From positions 1-22,487 of the forward strand of contig QGUZ01000056.1 in NCBI GenBank assembly GCA_003242605.1: a stretch of 22,487 nucleotides of DNA. Direction: 5' to 3'. The stretch comes from Actinomycetota bacterium (lineage in GTDB: Bacteria > Actinomycetota > Actinomycetes > Streptosporangiales > Streptosporangiaceae). The position numbers and the translations under genes were made by a program. The notes under the pieces were generated by a model. The model was not told the origin of the DNA, searched no databases, and worked only from the letters and a program-made list of their open reading frames with translations. Position 1 is the stretch's first letter; each line of letters begins with the position of its first letter. Shown here in pieces: positions 1-6,559 of this stretch.

Positions 1-343
1 CCCACAGCGTCGCGGGCTCGAAGGCCACCAGGTGCGGGGCCCGCTCGGCCACCGCCAGGAACGTCTCGGCCACCGCGACCGTGCCTGCGCCCACGAGCAC
101 GAGGGCCGCGACCACGCTCGCCGGGGACCGCGCCGGGCGCAGCGCACGCAGCGCCGCGACGCGCTCGGCCGCGATCCGCTGGGAGGCCGCGCAGGCCCGC
201 CGCCGGGCGGTCCGGCGGCGCCGCCGCGCCACGCCGTGCCCGCCCGCCCCGTGCGGGGCGGCGCGCCGCTCCGCGGTCCGGTGCCGCGCCGCTCCCGGCA
301 GGCGCCCCAGGGTGGTCCACGCGACCCTCGCCGCGGTGGTCAT
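1..343 (-). CDS. DUF6286-like small membrane protein, C-terminus cut by window edge
   Basis: The minus strand is open from an ATG at 343 to the window edge (114 codons seen, no stop), and its codons almost all end in G or C, which marks this frame as the coding one. Residues 1-70 are Arg/Ala-rich and basic, so probably cytoplasmic. Residues about 76-98 form one hydrophobic membrane segment, followed by a stretch ending in APHLVAFEPATLW. This order (basic N-terminus, one helix, then a short stretch ending in Trp) resembles actinobacterial DUF6286 proteins, which often sit beside Asp23/Gls24 and AmaP genes; that assignment is from memory of the family, not a search. No good ribosome site precedes the ATG at 343. 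A better Shine-Dalgarno-like GGGGGGA stands before an ATG at 551, but in another frame, so the true N-terminus is uncertain. Confidence 0.5.
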   Translation of the reverse strand, partial: MTTAARVAWTTLGRLPGAARHRTAERRAAPHGAGGHGVARRRRRTARRRACAASQRIAAERVAALRALRPARSPASVVAALVLVGAGTVAVAETFLAVAERAPHLVAFEPATLW

Positions 344-720
344 CGCGGCGCCGATCCGGCCGCCGATCCGGGCGGCCGGCCCGGGCCCCCTCCGCGCCCG
401 GGCCGCAGCCCGCCCGCCCGCCGAGGCCGCGCCGACCGGGCAGGCGGTGCCATCCCGCCCGCGGACGGTGTCCCCGGGCCGGCGGGGAGGCCCGCCCCGC
501 CCGTCTCAGGCATTCGCGGGAAAGGTCCGGTACGGCCGTTGTGTCGGTCATGTGGTCCCCCCGATCTGCGTCGGGCGGCCCGCCTGCCCGATCGGCGGCC
601 ACCCCTGGTCACAATAAGTGATACCCTGATTACCAGGAGTGATAGCGCCGCCGTCGAGAGTGGTGCGCACGCACACCGGTCCCTGCGACCGGAGCTTCGG
701 CGTGCCCGGCGACCGGTCGC
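344..720. other. Intergenic region with an AT-richer operator-like patch
   Basis: There is no convincing complete gene here. On the minus strand an ATG at 551 with a GGGGGGA six to seven bases upstream opens a frame that never closes before the window edge; its codon use is poor, and the good-codon frame is shifted by one base from it. The stretch around 609-645 is markedly richer in A and T than its surroundings and holds paired short repeats, annotated separately. It probably carries the promoter or operator of the minus-strand gene that ends at the left edge. The convergent or tandem relation to the gene stopping at 721 leaves room for a terminator, but I see no strong hairpin. Confidence 0.4.
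617..644. repeat. Direct repeat AGTGATA x2, 21 bp apart, with internal inverted repeat
   Basis: AGTGATA occurs at 617-623 and again at 638-644, exactly 21 bp apart (two helical turns). Between them CCTG (625-628) and CAGG (634-637) form a small inverted repeat around ATTAC. Just upstream, TCAC (609-612) and GTGA (618-621) form another short inverted pair. The arrangement lies in an AT-richer patch upstream of the minus-strand gene at the left edge and looks like a transcription-factor site. No specific regulator can be named. Confidence 0.35.
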
Positions 721-1353
721 TCAGACGCCCAGCGGGGCGGAGCGCAGCAGCGCGACCGACTTCTCGTCCCCCGAGCAGCCGACCCGGGCGTGCGCCTGGC
801 GGCCGAATGCGAACAGCAGCAGCTCCTGCGGCTCCCCGGTCACGACCACGTACGGATCCGCCTTCTTGCCGCCGATCCGCTCCCCGTCCGGACGGCGCAG
901 CACCACCCCCACCGGCGACCTGCGGAACATGAACGGCGCCAGCGTGCGCAGCCGCCGCCAGATCAGGTCCTGGAGCGAGCCGGGCAGCTCGCGCGGCTCC
1001 CAGCCGTCCCGGGCCCGCCGTACGTCCTCGTGGTGGATGAACATCTCGAACGTGTTCACCAGCGCGTCGATCGCCGGCACGCGGTACGGCGACCAGGCCG
1101 GAGGGCCCTGCCGTACCAGGTCGATCAGCTCCGGCCAGGTGTGCCGGTCGCGGACGCGCCGCTGCACCTTCGCGGTGTAGGGGGCCAGCGGGGCGAAGCC
1201 GATGCCCGGCAGCGCGTCGAGGCGGCGCTCCCGCACCACCAGGTGGGCGGCGAGATCGGCGGTCGTCCAGCCCGCGCACAGCGTGGGCGCGTCGGGGCCG
1301 ACCTGCTCGAACAGGTCACAGAGCGCGGTCCGCTCGGTCCGTGCGTGGGTCAT
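721..1353 (-). CDS. TIGR03085 family DinB/maleylpyruvate-isomerase-like metal-binding protein
   Basis: This 210-residue protein has the look of the actinobacterial TIGR03085 family, relatives of DinB and mycothiol-dependent maleylpyruvate isomerase N-terminal domains: a four-helix-bundle fold with a metal site. Visible hallmarks are the N-terminal segment ending TLCAGWTTADLAAHLVVRE, where His37 follows the conserved Trp-Thr-x-x-Asp-Leu-x-x-His pattern, and FEMFIHHED around His107, His108 and Glu109; these are candidate metal ligands. Biochemical role is unknown; a thiol-dependent or detoxification function is only a family-based guess. The start is the ATG at 1353, because a TAGGCT hexamer lies six bases upstream, suiting a leaderless transcript. 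It is transcribed divergently from the ABC exporter genes and ends with the stop at 721-723. The family assignment is fairly secure, the function is not. Confidence 0.8.
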   Translation of the reverse strand: MTHARTERTALCDLFEQVGPDAPTLCAGWTTADLAAHLVVRERRLDALPGIGFAPLAPYTAKVQRRVRDRHTWPELIDLVRQGPPAWSPYRVPAIDALVNTFEMFIHHEDVRRARDGWEPRELPGSLQDLIWRRLRTLAPFMFRRSPVGVVLRRPDGERIGGKKADPYVVVTGEPQELLLFAFGRQAHARVGCSGDEKSVALLRSAPLGV

Positions 1354-1359
1354 CCGATC

Positions 1360-1365
1360 AGCCTA
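1360..1365 (-). promoter_or_regulatory. Probable -10 element (TAGGCT) of leaderless TIGR03085 gene
   Basis: Read on the minus strand, TAGGCT sits six bases before the ATG at 1353. That is the spacing expected when transcription starts at or next to the start codon, as in many leaderless actinobacterial genes. It fits the TANNNT pattern. No clear -35 hexamer is seen 17-18 bases further upstream, and there is no Shine-Dalgarno sequence, which agrees with leaderless expression. Confidence 0.4.
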
Positions 1366-1472
1366 CTCCCCGCCCGCCCGCCGAGGGTCCTGTCGAGGGC
1401 CCATACGAGGGCCATGAAATAAATGGACAGACCCGGATGATAAGGAGTACGGAGCGGAACCGACCTAATTCG

Positions 1473-1478
1473 AGAGGA
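1473..1478 (+). promoter_or_regulatory. Ribosome binding site deciding the GTG start at 1488
   Basis: AGAGGA at 1473-1478 stands nine bases before GTG 1488. The same frame is open further upstream, with an ATG at 1437 and one at 1341, but neither has a suitable purine-rich site, and the residues they would add (Asn, Arg and Pro-rich, with poor codon use) do not look like half-transporter sequence. Confidence 0.5.
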
Positions 1479-1487
1479 ATCATCGGG

Positions 1488-3356
1488 GTGGCGACGAAGG
1501 TCAGTCCGGCCGTCATGCGCAAGGGCATCCAGGTCATCTGGGTTGCGATCCGCTCCGAACCGATGAGGTTCACCGTCGCCGTGCTCGCCAGCGCCCTCTA
1601 CGGCACGATGACGGTGGCCTCGTCGTGGGCGCTCGGCTGGGCGACCGAGAACGTGGTCTTCCCCGCGTTCGCCGAGGGCGACGTCGCCACGGCCACCATG
1701 GCCGCCGGCGCGCTGCTCATCGTCGGCACCGCCCTGCTCAAGGCGATCGGCATCGGCGGGCGGCGCGCCTTCGCCGGGTTCGTGCAGTACCGCATGCAGG
1801 CCCGGTCGCGGCGCGACGTCACCCGGCAGTACCTGCGCCTGCCGCTCGCCTGGCACCACCGGCACCCGACCGGGCAGCTGCTGTCGAACGCCTCCTCCGA
1901 CGTCGAGGCGGCCTGGGCGCCGCTCGCCCCGCTGCCGATGGCGCTCGGCGTGGTCGTCATGCTCGTCACCGCGGCGGTGGCGATCGTGCTCACCGACCCG
2001 CTGCTCGCCCTCGTCGGCTTCCTCGTCTTCCCGGCGATCTTCCTGCTCAACGTGGTGTACCAGCGCCGGCTCTCCCCGCTCGCCACGCGGGCCCAGCAGC
2101 TGCGCGCCGAGGTGAGCGAGATCGCCCACGAGAGCTTCGACGGCGCCCTGGTGGTGAAGACCCTCGGCCGGGAGGACGCCGAGGCCGCCCGGTTCGCCGC
2201 CAAGGCGAACGAGCTGCGCGACGCGAACATCGCGGTCGGCCGGGTGCGCGGCCTGTTCGACCCGCTGCTCGACGCGATGCCCACGCTCGGCGTGCTCGCC
2301 GTGCTGCTCGTCGGCACGCTCCGGCTCGAGGCGGGCGGGATCACCGCGGGCGAGCTGGTCCAGGTCGCCTACCTGTTCACCCTGCTCGCCTGGCCGATCC
2401 GGGCGCTCGGCTGGGTGCTCGGCGAGCTGCCGCGCAGCGTCGTCGGGTGGACCCGCATCCGGCACGTGCTCGACGCCACCGGCTCGATGACGTACGGCAC
2501 GGCCCGGCTGACCGGCACCGGCCCGGCCCACCTGGAGGTCCGCGACCTCACCTACGGGTACGACCCGGAGGCCCCGGTGCTCGACGGGGTGAGCTTCGAG
2601 GCGCGGCCGGGCCGTACCGTGGCGATCGTCGGGCCGACCGGGTCCGGCAAGTCCACGCTCGCGCAGCTGCTGGTCCGGCTGATCGACCCGCAGCGCGGTG
2701 AGGTCCGCCTCGACGGGGTGGACCTGCGCGACGTGGAGCGCGGCGGGGTGAGCGCGGTGGCGGCGCTCGTGCCGCAGCAGACGTTCCTGTTCGACGACAC
2801 GGTGCGCGGCAACGTCACCCTCGGGCTGCCCGGGATCACCGACGAGCGGGTCTGGGCGGCGCTGCGGCTCGCCCAGGCCGACGGGTTCGTCAGCGCGCTG
2901 CCGCAGGGCCTCGACACCCGGGTCGGCGAGCGGGGCTCGAGCCTGTCCGGCGGCCAGCGGCAGCGGCTCGCCCTCGCCCGGGCGCTCGCCCGCTCGCCGC
3001 GGCTGCTCGTCCTCGACGACGCCACCTCGAGCGTCGACGCCCAGGTGGAGCGGCGCATCCTGGAGGGGCTGCGCGAGGCGGGCGGGGCGGCCACGGTGAT
3101 CGTGATCGCCTACCGGATGGCCACGATCGCCCTCGCCGACGAGGTCGTCTACCTCGAGCGCGGCCGCGTGGTGGACCGCGGCACCCACGAGGAGCTGCTC
3201 GCCCGCTGCCCCGGCTACCGGGACCTCGTCACCGCCTACGAGCGGGAGGAGGCCGAGCGCGCGGCGCTGCGCGCCCAGGAGGAGAAGCCGGCCGGGGAGG
3301 TCGTGGCGGACGCCGCCGAGGGCGTCGGCGAGCCGGAGGAGGTCGCGGGCCGATGA
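1488..3356 (+). CDS. ABC exporter half-transporter, degenerate-site subunit
   Basis: A 622-residue half-transporter with an N-terminal six-helix membrane domain (about residues 25-310) fused to an ATPase domain (about 345-595), the type-IV (MsbA/LmrA-like) exporter layout. Walker A is GPTGSGKST at 382-390, the signature LSGGQ is at 486-490, and Walker B is LLVLDD near 506-511. Two catalytic positions depart from consensus: Asp511 replaces the catalytic Glu, and Tyr542 replaces the switch His (AYRMAT instead of AHRLST). These changes mark it as the degenerate partner of a heterodimeric exporter, working with the product of 3592-5364. The substrate is unknown; drugs, lipids or peptides are all possible. 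Residues after about 595 form a charged Glu/Ala tail. GTG 1488 is chosen as start for its ribosome site. The stop overlaps the next frame by ATGA at 3353-3356, so the genes are probably co-transcribed and translationally coupled. Confidence 0.9.
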   Translation: MATKVSPAVMRKGIQVIWVAIRSEPMRFTVAVLASALYGTMTVASSWALGWATENVVFPAFAEGDVATATMAAGALLIVGTALLKAIGIGGRRAFAGFVQYRMQARSRRDVTRQYLRLPLAWHHRHPTGQLLSNASSDVEAAWAPLAPLPMALGVVVMLVTAAVAIVLTDPLLALVGFLVFPAIFLLNVVYQRRLSPLATRAQQLRAEVSEIAHESFDGALVVKTLGREDAEAARFAAKANELRDANIAVGRVRGLFDPLLDAMPTLGVLAVLLVGTLRLEAGGITAGELVQVAYLFTLLAWPIRALGWVLGELPRSVVGWTRIRHVLDATGSMTYGTARLTGTGPAHLEVRDLTYGYDPEAPVLDGVSFEARPGRTVAIVGPTGSGKSTLAQLLVRLIDPQRGEVRLDGVDLRDVERGGVSAVAALVPQQTFLFDDTVRGNVTLGLPGITDERVWAALRLAQADGFVSALPQGLDTRVGERGSSLSGGQRQRLALARALARSPRLLVLDDATSSVDAQVERRILEGLREAGGAATVIVIAYRMATIALADEVVYLERGRVVDRGTHEELLARCPGYRDLVTAYEREEAERAALRAQEEKPAGEVVADAAEGVGEPEEVAGR

Positions 3357-3595
3357 GGCCGGCCGGACCGTACCACGGCCGGACGGTGCGGAGCACGCCT
3401 GACGGCACAGTGCGAAGCACGGCTGACGGCACAGTGCGGAGCACGGTTGGCAGCACTGTGCGGAGCACGGTTGGCAGCACTGTGCGGAGCACGTCCGAAA
3501 GCACAGTGCGGAGCACACCTGACAACACGGTGCGAAGCACGCCTGACGGCAGGGTGCGGAGCACATCGGGGAGCACGGTGAGGGGGACCGCGTGA
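3353..3595 (+). CDS. Octapeptide-repeat small ORF between ABC exporter genes, possible coupling peptide
   Basis: This 80-codon frame begins with an ATG overlapping the previous stop (ATGA, 3353-3356) and ends with a TGA overlapping the next GTG start (GTGA, 3592-3595). After about ten residues it consists of nine copies of an eight-residue unit such as TVRSTPDG, TVRSTADG, TVRSTVGS and TVRSTSES; the last is partial (TVRGTA). The product would be basic, Ser/Thr-rich and disordered, with no membrane segment or signal peptide. Codons ending in A or T are clearly more frequent (roughly a quarter of those in the repeats by my count) than in flanking genes, so selection as a normal protein is doubtful. 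It may be a real small protein, or a repeat expansion whose length (multiples of 24 bp) keeps ribosomes moving from the first ABC gene into the second. I recognise no homologue. Confidence 0.4.
   Translation: MRPAGPYHGRTVRSTPDGTVRSTADGTVRSTVGSTVRSTVGSTVRSTSESTVRSTPDNTVRSTPDGRVRSTSGSTVRGTA
3383..3589. repeat. 24-bp tandem repeat array, nine units (minisatellite)
   Basis: Units start at 3383, 3407, 3431, 3455, 3479, 3503, 3527, 3551 and 3575, the last incomplete. The conserved core of most units is GTGCGGAGCAC or GTGCGAAGCAC, itself a short inverted repeat (GTGC, three bases, GCAC). Neighbouring cores are joined by GCACAGTGC or GCACTGTGC in several units, so GTGC and GCAC alternate along the array and could fold into several alternative hairpins in RNA. 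Units three and four are identical over nearly their whole length, pointing to recent duplication. There are no unique spacers, so this is not a CRISPR array. The ribosome site of the downstream ABC gene (GAGGGGGA, 3580-3587) lies in the last unit. Confidence 0.9.
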
Positions 3596-5364
3596 GCGCA
3601 CTGCACACCGCCGAGCGATCCGCGCTGGAGACGTTCCGGCGCGGCCTGAACCTGTCGCCGGAGTTCCGCCGCGGGCTCGCGGGCACGCTCGCGCTCGCCG
3701 TGCTCGCCACCGCCGGCCGGGTGATCATCCCGATCGCGGTGCAGCAGGTGATCGACAACGGCCTCGCCGGGCCGGAGCCGGACGTCGGCTTCGTGCGCGC
3801 CGCCGTGCTGGCCTGCGCGCTCGCCGTGGTGCTCACCACGGTGTGCGCGTACCTGATGAACGTCCGGCTCTACCGCAGCTCCGAGTCGGGCCTGGCCACG
3901 CTGCGCCGCAAGGGCTTCCGCCACGTGCACGACCTGTCGGTGCTCACCCAGAACTCCGAGCGCCGCGGCGCGCTCGTCTCCCGGGTGACCAGCGACGTCG
4001 ACCAGATCAGCCAGTTCATGCAGTGGGGCGGCCTGGTCATCATCGTCTCGGTCGGCCAGCTGCTCGTCGCCACCGTGCTGATGGCGGCCTACTCCTGGCA
4101 GCTCACCCTGCTGGTGTGGGCCGTGTTCCTGCCGCTCACGTTCGCGCTGCCGCGGTTCCAGCGCCTGATCGCCCGCGCCTACCTGCGGGTGCGCGAGCGC
4201 ACCGGCGACATGCTCGCCGCGATCAGCGAGTCGGTGGTCGGCAGCGCGGTGATCCGCGCCTACGCGGCCGAGGACCGCACCGCCCGCCGCATCGACGAGG
4301 CGGTCGAGGCGCAGCGCAAGGCGCAGGCCCGGGCCCAGACGATCATCGCGCTCACCTTCCCGCTCACCGAGGTGGTGGCCGCGGTGGCGGTCGCGGCCGT
4401 GGTGCTCGCCGGGGTACGGCTCGGCGTGGACGGCTCGATCTCGCGCGGCCAGCTCGTCGCGTTCCTGTTCCTCATCACGCTGTTCATCTCGCCGCTGCAG
4501 ACCGCGACCGAGGTGCTCAACGAGGCGCAGAACGCGATCTCCGGCTGGCGGCGGGTGCTCGCCGTGCTCGACACCCCGCCGGACGTGGCCGACCCCGGCC
4601 CGGACGGCAGGACGCTGCCGCGCGGCCCGATCGGGGTGCGCTTCGAGCACGTCAGCTTCGCCTACCCGGGCGGGCCGCCGGTGCTGCACGACGTCGACGT
4701 GGAGATCGCGCCGTGCACCAAGGTCGCCGTGGTGGGCGAGACCGGGTCGGGCAAGACCACGTTCGCCAAGCTGCTCACCCGGCTGATGGACCCCACCGAG
4801 GGCCGGGTGCTGCTCGACGGCGTCGACCTGCGCGAGATCCGGTTCTCCTCGCTGCGCGAGCGGGTGGTGATGGTGCCGCAGGACGGCTTCCTCTTCGACG
4901 GCACGCTCGCCGAGAACATCCGGTACGGCCGGCCGGACGCGACCGACGCGGACATCGAGCTGGCGATCACCGAGCTCGGCCTCGCCGACTGGGTGGCGGG
5001 CCTGCCCGCCGGGCTCGACACCCCGGTGGGGCAGCGCGGCGAGTCGCTGTCGGCGGGGGAGCGCCAGCTCGTCGCCCTCGCCCGGGCCTACCTCGCCGAC
5101 CCCGACCTGCTGCTGCTCGACGAGGCCACCTCGGCCGTCGACCCGGCCACCGAGGTCCGCCTCGCCCGCGCGCTGGAGGGGGTGACGCGGGGCCGTACCG
5201 CGGTGTCGATCGCGCACCGGCTGTCCACCGCCGAGGCCGCCGACGAGATCCTCGTCTTCGACCGCGGCCGCATCGTGCAGCGCGGGCCGCACGCCGAGCT
5301 GGTCGCGCAGCCCGGCGTCTACGCCGACCTGTACGCCTCCTGGACCTCCGGCACCCGCTCCTGA
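3592..5364 (+). CDS. ABC exporter half-transporter, catalytically complete subunit
   Basis: A 590-residue half-transporter: membrane domain about residues 20-310, ATPase domain about 340-585. Walker A is GETGSGKTT from 382, Walker B is LLLLDEATS with catalytic Glu511, and the switch His is His542 in IAHRLST. The signature, however, is LSAGE at 486-490 instead of LSGGQ. In heterodimeric exporters each ATP site combines the Walker motifs of one subunit with the signature of the other, so this subunit's altered signature faces the partner's degenerate Walker B and switch, leaving one canonical and one degenerate site. Starts at GTG 3592, which overlaps the stop of the repeat frame (GTGA) and follows GAGGGGGA at suitable distance. 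It is probably co-expressed with the gene at 1488. The substrate cannot be told; neighbouring amino-acid genes do not help. Confidence 0.92.
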   Translation: MSALHTAERSALETFRRGLNLSPEFRRGLAGTLALAVLATAGRVIIPIAVQQVIDNGLAGPEPDVGFVRAAVLACALAVVLTTVCAYLMNVRLYRSSESGLATLRRKGFRHVHDLSVLTQNSERRGALVSRVTSDVDQISQFMQWGGLVIIVSVGQLLVATVLMAAYSWQLTLLVWAVFLPLTFALPRFQRLIARAYLRVRERTGDMLAAISESVVGSAVIRAYAAEDRTARRIDEAVEAQRKAQARAQTIIALTFPLTEVVAAVAVAAVVLAGVRLGVDGSISRGQLVAFLFLITLFISPLQTATEVLNEAQNAISGWRRVLAVLDTPPDVADPGPDGRTLPRGPIGVRFEHVSFAYPGGPPVLHDVDVEIAPCTKVAVVGETGSGKTTFAKLLTRLMDPTEGRVLLDGVDLREIRFSSLRERVVMVPQDGFLFDGTLAENIRYGRPDATDADIELAITELGLADWVAGLPAGLDTPVGQRGESLSAGERQLVALARAYLADPDLLLLDEATSAVDPATEVRLARALEGVTRGRTAVSIAHRLSTAEAADEILVFDRGRIVQRGPHAELVAQPGVYADLYASWTSGTRS

Positions 5365-5389
5365 CCGCGGCGCGGGCCGCGGGCCGCGG
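5365..5389 (+). terminator. Possible GC-rich hairpin after ABC exporter operon
   Basis: CCGCGGC (5365-5371) and GCCGCGG (5383-5389) are perfect inverted arms of seven bases around an 11-base loop, beginning immediately after the stop codon at 5362-5364. No T-run follows, as is common for actinobacterial terminators, so it may equally be a non-functional product of high GC. Confidence 0.3.
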
Positions 5390-5417
5390 CGGGGGTGGCG
5401 CGGGCCGCCGGGCGGCT

Positions 5418-5433
5418 GCGGCAGAATTGCCGC
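5418..5433 (+). promoter_or_regulatory. Palindrome abutting the hisI start; possible -10 of a leaderless transcript
   Basis: GCGGCA (5418-5423) and TGCCGC (5428-5433) form a perfect six-base inverted repeat around GAAT, and the ATG of hisI begins at the very next base. There is no Shine-Dalgarno sequence in this position. CAGAAT (5422-5427), six bases before the ATG, could be a -10 hexamer for leaderless transcription, so the palindrome could be either an operator over the promoter or a hairpin hiding the start codon. Confidence 0.35.
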
Positions 5434-5811
5434 ATGTCGTTGGACCCGCGGATCGCCGAACGGCTCAAGCGCTCGCCCGACGGGCTGGTGCCCGCCATCG
5501 TCCAGCAGTACGACACCAAGGAGGTGTTGATGCTCGCCTGGATGGACGACGAGGCGCTGCACCGCACCCTCACCACCGGGCGGGCCACCTACTGGTCGCG
5601 CAGCCGCCGCGAGTACTGGGTGAAGGGGGAGACCTCCGGCAACGTACAGTGGGTGAAGCACGTCGCCCTCGACTGCGACGGCGACACCCTGCTCGTCCAG
5701 GTGGATCAGGTGGGGGTCGCGTGCCACACCGGCACCCGCACCTGCTTCGATCGTGACGTGCTGCTGACCACCGACCCCGCGGGCGCGGCCGAGCCGGCCC
5801 GGCGGGAGTGA
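5434..5811 (+). CDS. hisI: Phosphoribosyl-AMP cyclohydrolase
   Basis: HisI opens the adenine ring of phosphoribosyl-AMP in histidine biosynthesis, giving the ProFAR precursor; it is cytoplasmic, zinc-dependent and usually dimeric. The 125-residue length fits a stand-alone HisI without the HisE domain found fused in enterobacteria. Family motifs seen are VLMLAWMDDEAL near the N-terminus, the TGRATYWSRSR stretch, then DCDGD at 80-84 and ACHTGTRTCF around Cys97 and Cys104. Cys81, Cys97 and Cys104 match the conserved zinc cysteines, and the Asp-x-Asp-x-Asp pattern the second metal site. The start is ATG 5434; an in-frame ATG at 5395 would add non-conserved residues. No other his gene is in the window. 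In many actinomycetes trpE follows hisI directly, but here a Trp-associated membrane protein does, after 28 bases. Confidence 0.97.
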   Translation: MSLDPRIAERLKRSPDGLVPAIVQQYDTKEVLMLAWMDDEALHRTLTTGRATYWSRSRREYWVKGETSGNVQWVKHVALDCDGDTLLVQVDQVGVACHTGTRTCFDRDVLLTTDPAGAAEPARRE

Positions 5812-5839
5812 CCCATCGCGCGAACAGGACCTTCCCCTG

Positions 5840-6499
5840 ATGAGCCCTGCGACGAAGACGGCCGCGACCTGGCGGGAGCCCGCGGCCTGGGCGGTGGCGT
5901 GCGCGCTCGGCGCGGGCCTGGTGCTGCTCGCCGCCGGGCGCGAGTGGGCCGTGGTGCGCTACGGGGGCGCCGGCGGCGCCGCGCTCGGCGAGGTGGCGCT
6001 CACCGGCGGTGAGCTGGTGGCGTACCCGAGCCCGGCGGCGGTCGCCGCGCTCGCCGCGACGGTGGCGGTGCTCGCCGCCCGCGGCGCCTGGCGGCGGCTG
6101 ATCGGTGCCGTGGTCGCGCTGTGCGGCGTCGCCGCCGCGGCCGGCGTGGCCGCCGGGCTGGCCCAGGGTGCCGTGCTCGAGGCGGCCGGGCGGCGCAGCG
6201 CGCTGTCGGCGGCCGCGTCGGCCACCTGGGAGGTGGCGGCGGCGTGGCCGGCCGTGACGGTGGCGGGCGGGATCCTCCTGGCCGCCGGGGGCGCGGTCGC
6301 GGTGGCCCGGGCGGGGCGCTGGCCGGGCATGTCGCAGCGGTACGAGCGTCCGGCCGGCGCGCGGGCGGGCGGCCCGGACCGGGCGCGCGCCGCGGCGGCC
6401 GGCCGGGAGCGGGGCCGCGACCGGGAGCGCGAGCTGTGGGACGCGATCGACAGCGGCGCGGATCCGACGGCCGATTCCGGCGGCGGGAACGCGGGGTAA
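5840..6499 (+). CDS. Tryptophan-operon-associated membrane protein (TIGR02234/Trp_oprn_chp)
   Basis: A 219-residue Ala/Gly/Val-rich membrane protein with about four hydrophobic segments (near residues 15-35, 57-80, 84-107 and 128-155), followed by a basic cytoplasmic tail. The tail ends with ELWDAIDSGADPTAD, matching the C-terminal Trp-Asp-Ala-x-Asp-x-Gly-x-Asp-Pro-Thr signature that I associate with the TIGR02234 family, found next to trp genes in actinobacteria. Function is unknown; a role in tryptophan or precursor transport has only been guessed from position. ATG 5840 follows AGGA (5826-5829) by ten bases. It lies between hisI and the DUF4190/DUF2752/trpC genes, the expected neighbourhood except that trpE is missing upstream. 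Identification is fairly sure, role unknown. Confidence 0.85.
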   Translation: MSPATKTAATWREPAAWAVACALGAGLVLLAAGREWAVVRYGGAGGAALGEVALTGGELVAYPSPAAVAALAATVAVLAARGAWRRLIGAVVALCGVAAAAGVAAGLAQGAVLEAAGRRSALSAAASATWEVAAAWPAVTVAGGILLAAGGAVAVARAGRWPGMSQRYERPAGARAGGPDRARAAAAGRERGRDRERELWDAIDSGADPTADSGGGNAG

Positions 6500-6559
6500 G
6501 GCCATCACAACTTGCCGACAAAATCCGGCCGGACGACAAGAATTTCCGTTCTTTGCCGA

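Noticed and set aside
1341..1487. Upstream ATG starts (1341, 1437) for the first ABC gene
   Set aside because: The added residues have poor codon use and no family resemblance, and ATG 1341 overlaps the divergent gene and its promoter; GTG 1488 has a ribosome site.
3383..3589. CRISPR array
   Set aside because: The units are directly contiguous with no unique spacers, and no cas genes are present; it is a tandem minisatellite.
1350..5727. Two long open frames on the minus strand opposite the ABC exporter genes (829 and 832 codons)
   Set aside because: Both are antisense shadows of GC-rich coding sequence; neither has a plausible start signal or recognisable domain.
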